64,000 nucleotides of DNA, from assembly GCF_013184545.1 (NCBI RefSeq), contig NZ_JAAOJA010000007.1, positions 1-64,000 on the forward strand, read 5' to 3'. The translations under genes and the position numbers were made by a program. Positions 58,697-64,000 of this stretch are shown in pieces (within the stretch, counting starts at the first letter, position 1; the number at the start of each line of letters is the position of its first letter). A model generated the notes under the pieces. It worked only from the letters and a program-made list of their open reading frames with translations. It was not told where the DNA came from and made no database searches. Source of the stretch: Pseudomonas tumuqii. Its GTDB lineage: Bacteria; Pseudomonadota; Gammaproteobacteria; Pseudomonadales; Pseudomonadaceae.

Positions 58697-58786
58697 GGTG
58701 AAGTGTCCGAGCGGTTGAAGGAGCACGCCTGGAAAGTGTGTATACGAGAAATCGTATCGTGGGTTCGAATCCCACCTTCACCGCCA
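58697..58786 (+). tRNA. tRNA-Ser (anticodon GGA)
   Basis: The acceptor GGTGAAG (58697-58703) pairs with CTTCACC (58776-58782), followed by G and encoded CCA (58784-58786). The anticodon stem CACGC/GTGTG surrounds CTGGAAA, giving GGA. A long variable arm and GGTTCGAATCC T-arm fit a class II serine tRNA. Confidence 0.95.
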
Positions 58787-58793
58787 CTTTCGC

Positions 58794-58829
58794 AAAACCC
58801 CTGAGAGAGCAATCTTTCAGGGGTTTTTT
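58794..58829 (+). terminator. Terminator after tRNA-Ser
   Basis: AAAACCCCTGA (58794-58804) pairs with TCAGGGGTTTTTT (58817-58829). It is a typical intrinsic terminator. Confidence 0.85.
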
Positions 58830-58847
58830 GCTTTCCGGTTTTTGCTG

Positions 58848-58869
58848 GTGTCGATAAAGTGTCGAAAAC
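58848..58869. repeat. Direct repeat, left copy (possible island boundary)
   Basis: A 22-bp sequence (GTGTCGATAAAGTGTCGAAA, then AC) recurs exactly at 59647-59668. It contains two GTGTCGA units. The first copy is 61 bp after tRNA-Ser, a usual integration target. Confidence 0.65.
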
Positions 58870-59022
58870 GCCCGTCAGTCGAAGTGCGACCAGGGCCGCA
58901 GGGTAATCCCCCCATTTTTAGCACTCGCCAGAAGTAGAGGTCAGGCCGCGCGGGCCAACTTCTGTTTGGGGGTGATGCCTCCCAGAAAGAAACAGTTTAT
59001 GGGCGCTGAGCCGGGCGAGATA

Positions 59023-59352
59023 TCAGTGAGTAGGGCTATCGCTCAGCCAAGCAGGAATATCCCTCATCCCGTGGAGGACGCGCCACACGTCAATATGATC
59101 GTCGCGCTCTATATAGAACACGAGGTGCGGGTAGCGCTTCAGCGGCCAGCAGTGCAATCCCGGCAGGTCGAGTTCGTGGGCGTAGCGGGTTGAACCGGCA
59201 GATGGGTGACGCCCGATGTAGGTATATGCCTTTTCCAAAGCATCAATGAAGCCAAGCGCGGCCTGTTCGGTGTCTTCGCTCAGGTAGTAGCTGATCGCGT
59301 CATCAACATCCTGGCTTGCCAGCGCTCTCGGGATAACCGGTTTCGCCTTCAT
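59023..59352 (-). CDS. parE: ParE/RelE-family toxin
   Basis: The 109-aa protein has the ParE pattern (DVDDAISYYLSEDTEQAALGFIDALEKAYTYIGRHPSAGS, LHCWPLKRYPHLVFYIERDDHIDVWRVLHG). ParE-type toxins poison DNA gyrase. It overlaps the antitoxin gene by 4 bp. Confidence 0.9.
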   Translation of the reverse strand: MKAKPVIPRALASQDVDDAISYYLSEDTEQAALGFIDALEKAYTYIGRHPSAGSTRYAHELDLPGLHCWPLKRYPHLVFYIERDDHIDVWRVLHGMRDIPAWLSDSPTH

Positions 59353-59585
59353 CCCTGAGTGTTCCGCACCTTGGCGCGTAGCGATTCGAAGTAGGCGCCA
59401 TCGGCAGGCGCGGTGGAGGTGGACTCCGCGCCAGCGAGGAGCAGGCGACGCAGGTGTTGCCGATCATGATCCTTGCGAATCAGCTCGCGAACGTACTCGC
59501 TACTGGTGCTGTAGCCACGCTGGCTAACCTGCTCATCGACAAAGCTTTTCAAGGCTTCGGGGAGGGAGATGTTCATGGTGCTCAT
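59349..59585 (-). CDS. parD: ParD-family antitoxin
   Basis: The 78-aa protein has a ribbon-helix-helix N-terminus (MNISLPEALKSFVDEQVSQRGYSTSSEYVRELIRKD) and a disordered C-terminal tail that neutralises the toxin. It is the first gene of the pair and probably represses it. Confidence 0.9.
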   Translation of the reverse strand: MSTMNISLPEALKSFVDEQVSQRGYSTSSEYVRELIRKDHDRQHLRRLLLAGAESTSTAPADGAYFESLRAKVRNTQG

Positions 59586-59646
59586 GACGAAATCCGCCTT
59601 TCATGGCAAAATTTGGCAAAGAAGCTACATCCTACCGCTAATGGCT

Positions 59647-59668
59647 GTGTCGATAAAGTGTCGAAAAC
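59647..59668. repeat. Direct repeat, right copy
   Basis: This is the exact second copy of the 22-bp repeat at 58848-58869. The two repeats flank about 780 bp that contains the toxin-antitoxin genes. Confidence 0.65.
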
Positions 59669-59765
59669 ACTGTGTCAGAAAGCGGCGAATCGACACGCAG
59701 GGGAGGGCGGAAGTCCCCATATTGCAACGGTTTGCGACGGCGGATGGGGCTTCGCTGCAGGTAAA

Positions 59766-60311
59766 TCAGGCGCTGGACGCAGACTTCGCGCAATCAGGTT
59801 TCGCGGTAAAGGTTTTGTTGGAATCCACCAGGCCAACCTTCTCCAGGGTGCGCCGGCCGACCAGCACCGGATAGTTCATCCGGTCTCGATCATTCAGTGA
59901 GAACTGCTCTTCATATACCTGGTTGCCCAGGCATACCTTCATCAATACGACTGGGCGTCTCTCTGCCCCGCCGGCGCCGCGCACCTTGATGGCTCGTTCT
60001 ACCTGGCGCTCGAACTGGGCGTTCACTTGCTTATTGGTGGCGATGTCTTCCAGCTCGATGTTGAAGCGTACCCAGTCTTCGCCATCTTTCTTGAAGCGTT
60101 CGATATCTTCGGCATGCATCGAGGAGGTCAGTGCGCCCGTATCGAGCTTGAACTTTACCGCCAGATTCTCAGGCAGGATCAATCCTTCCTCAACCCAGCC
60201 GAGCACTTGTTGAGTTGAGGCGAAAGCGGGTGCGGTGCAGAGCGAAAGCAGCATCGCCGACTGCAGCAGGCACTTTGAAAGTCGATTGTTGAGTGGTTCT
60301 TTATGGAACAT
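59766..60311 (-). CDS. Retropepsin-like (COG4067) exported protein
   Basis: The 181-aa protein has a signal peptide (about 1-31, ending AFA) and the retroviral-type aspartic protease signature KLDTGALTSSMHA (Asp at about 57), then PVLVGRRTLEKVGLVD. The family was first called ATP-dependent zinc protease, but the DTG motif argues for an aspartic peptidase. The substrate is unknown. Confidence 0.85.
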   Translation of the reverse strand: MFHKEPLNNRLSKCLLQSAMLLSLCTAPAFASTQQVLGWVEEGLILPENLAVKFKLDTGALTSSMHAEDIERFKKDGEDWVRFNIELEDIATNKQVNAQFERQVERAIKVRGAGGAERRPVVLMKVCLGNQVYEEQFSLNDRDRMNYPVLVGRRTLEKVGLVDSNKTFTAKPDCAKSASSA

Positions 60312-60489
60312 AGGCGACCTCTTTTATTAGCTTGCTAAGAGTTAAGTAGAGTCGTCAGCCGGCAATATGTTCATTCAAGCGCTGCTGCAGGGTGGATCCA
60401 GCGTGGCGGCGCCTCGGTTTTTTCGTTGCTGGCGTTTGCCCAGAATCCTCCTGCGATTTAAGGTCTGCCAATCACTGAGTGGAGTACCT

Positions 60490-61623
60490 ATGCGCGTCAC
60501 CTGGGACATTTTCTGTAGCGTGGTGGATAACTACGGCGATATTGGCGTGACCTGGCGCCTGGCGCGGCAGTTGGCGGCCGAGCATGGCGTGACGGTGCGC
60601 CTGTGGCTGGATGACCTCGGCGCGTTCGTTCGCCTGTGTCCCCAGGCCGACAGGCACGCGGCGCAGCAATGGCGGCAGGGCGTGGAAGTTCGCCAGTGGC
60701 CGCTGCCGTGGCAGCCTGTGCAGCCGGCGGATGTGGTGATCGAGGCTTTTGCCTGCGAGTTGCCGGCCGCTTATGTCGCGGCGATGGCGGCGCGACCGCA
60801 GAAGGTGCTGTGGCTGAATCTGGAGTACCTCAGCGCCGAGGACTGGGTCGAGGGTTGCCATGGTTTGCCGTCCTTGCAGTCCAATGGGTTGCAGAAGTTC
60901 TTCTTTTTCCCCGGCTTTACCGCAGGCAGCGGTGGCTTGCTGCGCGAGCGCGATCTGCTGGATCAGCGCCGGGCGTTTCAGGCCGATCCGCTGGCCCGTA
61001 CGGCTTTTCTCCAGGGGCTGGGGGTGGCGCCGATTGCGGAGGCGCGGCTGGTGTCGTTGTTCGCCTACGAGAACCGCGCCCTGGCCAGTTGGCTGGAGGT
61101 CCTGGCGGCGGACACCCGGGTGACCCAGTTGCTGGTGCCGGAAGGGCGCATTGTTGCCGATCTGCAAGCTTGGCTCGGTTGCGCGGCGCTGGTTGCCGGC
61201 GATCGCCAGCGGCGCGGTCAGCTGCATGTCGAGGTGTTGCCTTTCGTCGAGCAGGATCAGTACGACCGCCTGCTCTGGAGTTGTGACTTCAATGCGGTGC
61301 GCGGTGAGGACTCGTTCGTTCGTGCGCAGTGGGCCGGGCGGCCATTGCTCTGGCATATCTATGGGCAAGAGGAGGACGCCCATTGGGACAAACTCGAGGC
61401 GTTTCTGGCGCTTTATACCCAGGGTTTGTCGCCTGCCGCGAGTGCGGCGCTGGAGGGGCTGTGGCGGGCGTGGAATGCCGGTGACGCCATGGGCGCGCGC
61501 TGGCAGGCGCTGTTGCAGGTGTGGCCGGAACTGGCCGAACATGCCGAGCGCTGGTGTCTGCAACGGGCTTCTCAGGCCGATCTTGCCGAGGCACTGGTAG
61601 AGTTTTACCAAAATTGGCTATGA
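60490..61623 (+). CDS. earP: EarP, EF-P arginine rhamnosyltransferase
   Basis: EarP transfers rhamnose from dTDP-beta-L-rhamnose to Arg32 of EF-P. The 377-aa GT-B-fold protein starts at ATG 60490 with GGAG upstream. [20 protein letters not shown] has the conserved Asp13 and Asp17, and [16 protein letters not shown] the donor-binding Glu/Asp segment. It is 46 bp from efp. Confidence 0.95.
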   Translation: MRVTWDIFCSVVDNYGDIGVTWRLARQLAAEHGVTVRLWLDDLGAFVRLCPQADRHAAQQWRQGVEVRQWPLPWQPVQPADVVIEAFACELPAAYVAAMAARPQKVLWLNLEYLSAEDWVEGCHGLPSLQSNGLQKFFFFPGFTAGSGGLLRERDLLDQRRAFQADPLARTAFLQGLGVAPIAEARLVSLFAYENRALASWLEVLAADTRVTQLLVPEGRIVADLQAWLGCAALVAGDRQRRGQLHVEVLPFVEQDQYDRLLWSCDFNAVRGEDSFVRAQWAGRPLLWHIYGQEEDAHWDKLEAFLALYTQGLSPAASAALEGLWRAWNAGDAMGARWQALLQVWPELAEHAERWCLQRASQADLAEALVEFYQNWL

Positions 61624-61669
61624 TATGCGGCCTAGATTTCCGTATCTCCATCCAAATCCGGATATTAGT

Positions 61670-62242
61670 ATGAAAACCGCACAAGAAATGAAGCCCAACA
61701 GTGTGGCCCTGATTGACGGCCAGCCTTGGCTTATCCAGAAAGCCGAATTCACCAAGTCCGGTCGTAACAGCGCTATCGTCAAAATGAAGCTGCGCAACCT
61801 GCTGACCGGTTCCTCGACCGAGACCGTGTACAAGGCCGACGACAAGCTCGAGCCGGTTATTCTCGATCGCGTTGCTGTGACTTACTCCTATTACAGCGAG
61901 CCGAACTACGTCTTCATGGACGATGAGTTCAACCAGTACGAACTGAACAAGGACGACCTGGAAAGCGTTATGCCGTTCATCGTTGACGGTATGACCGATA
62001 TCTGCGAAGCCGTGTTCTTCGAAGGCAAAGTGGTTTCGGTCGACCTGCCGACCACCATCGTTCGCCAGATCACCTACACCGAAGGTTCCGCTCGTGGCGA
62101 TACCTCGGGCAAGGTGATGAAGACCGCCAGGCTGAGCAACGGTACTGAAGTCAAGGTTGCCGATTTCTGCAACATCGACGACTGGATCGAGATCGATACC
62201 CGCACCGGCGAGTACAAGTCCCGCGCTAAAGCGCCAGTCTAA
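61670..62242 (+). CDS. efp: Elongation factor P
   Basis: EF-P relieves ribosome stalling at polyproline stretches. The 190-aa protein has the KOW-like N-terminal domain with KSGRNSA, where Arg32 is the rhamnosylation site served by EarP. The frame extends to 61625 but ATG 61670 gives the standard MKTAQEM start. It is followed by a strong terminator. Confidence 0.97.
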   Translation: MKTAQEMKPNSVALIDGQPWLIQKAEFTKSGRNSAIVKMKLRNLLTGSSTETVYKADDKLEPVILDRVAVTYSYYSEPNYVFMDDEFNQYELNKDDLESVMPFIVDGMTDICEAVFFEGKVVSVDLPTTIVRQITYTEGSARGDTSGKVMKTARLSNGTEVKVADFCNIDDWIEIDTRTGEYKSRAKAPV

Positions 62243-62270
62243 CTACTGGCTTTACCCGCGAGCAGAAACA

Positions 62271-62296
62271 GCCCGGCCTGGTGTCGGGCTTTTTTC
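62271..62296 (+). terminator. Terminator after efp
   Basis: GCCCGGC pairs with GTCGGGC around a short loop and is followed by TTTTTT (62291-62295). It ends the earP-efp unit. Confidence 0.85.
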
Positions 62297-62582
62297 TGCC
62301 TGGGGTTTGTCGAGCGGCCTGCAGGTTGGCCTGAGCGCCTGTGAAAAAACTCCCGCCTACTGCGAGCACTTGGAGATGACCTTGCGGCGCCGTTGGATAT
62401 GTTCACAACCTCCGAGTTGTGCGACGTTCAACGACGGCGATCGTGAGTCGTAAAAAGTGCAGGCTGTCGAGCACGGCGCGTCGGGCCGACTCGTTCGGCA
62501 TACCCTGCCTGGTATCGGTGGCGTCTGAGGGTGGGGGCGGCGCGACGAATTAAGGAGGTGGCCGTGCTGTTGTGCGCGTGCC

Positions 62583-63302
62583 TCATCCCCCCGCGGAAAG
62601 CACCAACCCGGCTGCATTGAGCTGCTGCCGGTAGCAATCGAGCAGGCTGTCCGTAGCCGGCCAGACATCCTCGAGCAGCTCGTCCAGCGCCACATGGCTG
62701 GCGACCCGGCAACGGCTCGGCAGGTCGCAGCCTGCATAGAAGCTATTGACCACCTCGACCATCGACTGGCGCTGGTTCTCCAGCAGCACCGCGGCGTGGG
62801 CCAGGCACACGTGACGGCCGTCGCTCGGTCGCCGACGCCAGCGTTGCGCGGTGCCGGCCAGCTTGCGTTGCTCCAGGGTGACGTTGTAGCGGCCGTCGCA
62901 GAAGGCGCCGTCCACTTCGCCCAGGCCGGGGTCCAGGCCCAGACCGCGCAGCCAGGCGCGCAGCGGTTCGCACAGGCGCAAATAGGCGGTTTCGATGCGT
63001 TTCTGTTCGTCGTCGTGCGCCGGCACGGCATAGGCCAGGGCCACGTTGAGCACCGCCGACGACTGCGGCACCGGTTCGCCGCCGGTGTCGCGCAGGGCTA
63101 CCGGCCAGCCCTGCGCCACGCAGGCGGCCTCGGCGGCAGCGAAGCCGTCCAGGCGGCCCAGCCGGCGCGGCATCACCAGCGCCGCATCCAGCGGGCGCCA
63201 GAGCAGCAGCCCGCAGTCGAGGGCGCCGGCATGCACCCGATCCAGCAACTGCCGTTCCGCATCTAGGCCGGCTTCGACCGGCAGTCGCTGTATCGATGTC
63301 AT
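62583..63302 (-). CDS. Lipoate/biotin protein ligase-family protein
   Basis: The 239-aa protein fits the LplA/LipB/BPL fold: LLLWRPLDAALVMPRRL, the VALRDTGGEPVPQSSAVLNVALAYA core (RxTGG-type), GRYNVTLEQRKLAGTAQRW (typical KL-AG-Q segment of lipoate ligases). It attaches lipoate or octanoate to a lipoyl domain, or transfers between proteins. Start at ATG 63302, overlapping the E2 gene by 4 bp, so both act together. Confidence 0.85.
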   Translation of the reverse strand: MTSIQRLPVEAGLDAERQLLDRVHAGALDCGLLLWRPLDAALVMPRRLGRLDGFAAAEAACVAQGWPVALRDTGGEPVPQSSAVLNVALAYAVPAHDDEQKRIETAYLRLCEPLRAWLRGLGLDPGLGEVDGAFCDGRYNVTLEQRKLAGTAQRWRRRPSDGRHVCLAHAAVLLENQRQSMVEVVNSFYAGCDLPSRCRVASHVALDELLEDVWPATDSLLDCYRQQLNAAGLVLSAGG

Positions 63303-64000
63303 GTCACCTCGCTGTGTTCCAGTCGCTGGCACAGGTCGTCGAGAAAGTCCGCCGCCGGCGCGCCGTTCACCGCACGGTGATCGAAGGTCAGCGACAGGCC
63401 GATAAAGTCCCGTTCCATCAGCGTGCCGTCGGCCTCGCGCTGCAAGCGCCGCTGGCTGCCGCCGATGCCGATGATCGCCACCTGCGGCACATTGAGGATA
63501 GGGGTGAAGAAGCGTACCCGCGACAGGCCCAGGTTGGATACCGTGATGGTCGCGCCGGTCAGCTCCCTGACCGACAGCTTGCCGGCCTGAGCCTTGTCGA
63601 CCAGGGCGCGGCGTGCGCTGGCAAGCTTCTCGGCATCCAGGCGCTCGGCGTCGAACAGCGCCGGTGCCACCAGCAGGTCGCCGGCCAGCGGAATGGCCAG
63701 GCCCAGGTGCACGGCCTGGTAACGGGTGATCTGCTGGTCCTGCAGGGTGGCGTTGAGGCTCGGGTGCGCGGCCAGGGTCTGGACGATCTCGTGCAGCAGC
63801 AGATCCTGCAACGAGACCGCACTGCCGGCTGCCTTCAAGCGCGCACGCCGCGCCTGCAGCGCGGTCAGCTCGCACTCGGCGTGGTGGGTGAGCTGGGCGG
63901 CGCTCTGCAGGCTCTCGTGCATCTTCGCCGCGATCATCTTGCGCATGCCCTTGAGCGGCACTGTAGTCGTGCCTGGCAGGCAATCCGCTGTTTGTGTCAT
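63299..64000 (-). CDS. 2-oxoacid dehydrogenase E2 catalytic-domain protein (edge of window)
   Basis: The visible 233 residues form a whole chloramphenicol-acetyltransferase-like catalytic domain: PLKGMRKMIAAKM at the start, SNLGLSRVRFFTPILNVPQVAIIGIGG in the middle and the active-site LTFDHRAVNGAPAADFL. No lipoyl or peripheral-subunit-binding domain is seen, but the ATG lies exactly at the window edge (64000), so an N-terminal part could lie beyond it. It overlaps the lipoate-ligase-like gene. Confidence 0.82.
   Translation of the reverse strand: MTQTADCLPGTTTVPLKGMRKMIAAKMHESLQSAAQLTHHAECELTALQARRARLKAAGSAVSLQDLLLHEIVQTLAAHPSLNATLQDQQITRYQAVHLGLAIPLAGDLLVAPALFDAERLDAEKLASARRALVDKAQAGKLSVRELTGATITVSNLGLSRVRFFTPILNVPQVAIIGIGGSQRRLQREADGTLMERDFIGLSLTFDHRAVNGAPAADFLDDLCQRLEHSEVT

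Noticed and set aside
58870..59022. Possible insertion-sequence remnant next to the ParDE pair (TCCCCCCATTTTTAGC and nearby GGGGGTGATGCC)
   Set aside because: No transposase coding sequence or pair of terminal inverted repeats could be found; noted only as part of the possible island remnant.

Overview
The window is a GC-rich gammaproteobacterial chromosome segment. Its gene content points to a nitrogen-fixing member of the Pseudomonadaceae (the Azotobacter / Stutzerimonas sphere): NifH, NifD and NifK look very close to the Azotobacter proteins, NifL and NifA occur together, NafY follows an rnf operon, EF-P has Arg32 next to EarP, and REP-type intergenic repeats of the Pseudomonas kind are scattered throughout. 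No species can be named from sequence alone.

Left part (1-19.6 kb): after a partial LysR regulator and a thiopurine methyltransferase lies a nitrogen-fixation block. nifL-nifA runs on the minus strand. Divergent from it is rnfABCDGEH-nafY, encoding the membrane complex thought to supply low-potential electrons to nitrogenase, plus the NafY cofactor-binding chaperone. Then comes a two-gene minus-strand operon (a degenerate SIR2-like protein and an unknown 188-aa protein), divergent from nifH-nifD-nifK-nifT-nifY, a small 89-aa protein and a 4Fe4S leucine-rich-variant protein. Four sigma-54 promoters (GG-N10-GC) and four perfect NifA upstream activator sites (TGT-N10-ACA) lie in the two divergent intergenic regions, so the SIR2-like operon is predicted to be switched on with nitrogenase. 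nifENX, nifB and nifUSV are not in the window; the block stops abruptly at a decayed LysE-type transporter pseudogene.

Middle (19.6-34 kb): general housekeeping and accessory genes follow (EamA transporter, GlxA-like regulator, MarR regulator divergent from an aminotransferase with a tandem operator, glutathione S-transferase, DUF2238 membrane protein, alpha-carbonic anhydrase). A P-type ATPase faces a copper-handling operon: two small exported proteins, a TolC-like lipoprotein, a Tat-exported multicopper oxidase, a cupredoxin and a CusF-like protein.

Right part (34-64 kb): cytosine deaminase, glutaredoxin, SYLF-domain protein, cupin, bacteriohemerythrin, an LTA-synthase-like sulfatase, a haemolysin III family protein, an SDR oxidoreductase, an RraB-like protein and a class I glutamine amidotransferase. 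These are followed by the conserved Anbu cluster (ATP-grasp, alpha-E, transglutaminase, proteasome-like Anbu), a rhodanese/cytochrome c pair, a thiolase plus fadB-like multifunctional beta-oxidation pair, a second amidotransferase, CorA, a crotonase, tRNA-Ser(GGA) with a small island remnant carrying a ParDE toxin-antitoxin pair, a retropepsin-like protein, EarP-EF-P, and a lipoate-ligase-like gene overlapping a 2-oxoacid dehydrogenase E2 catalytic-domain gene at the right edge.
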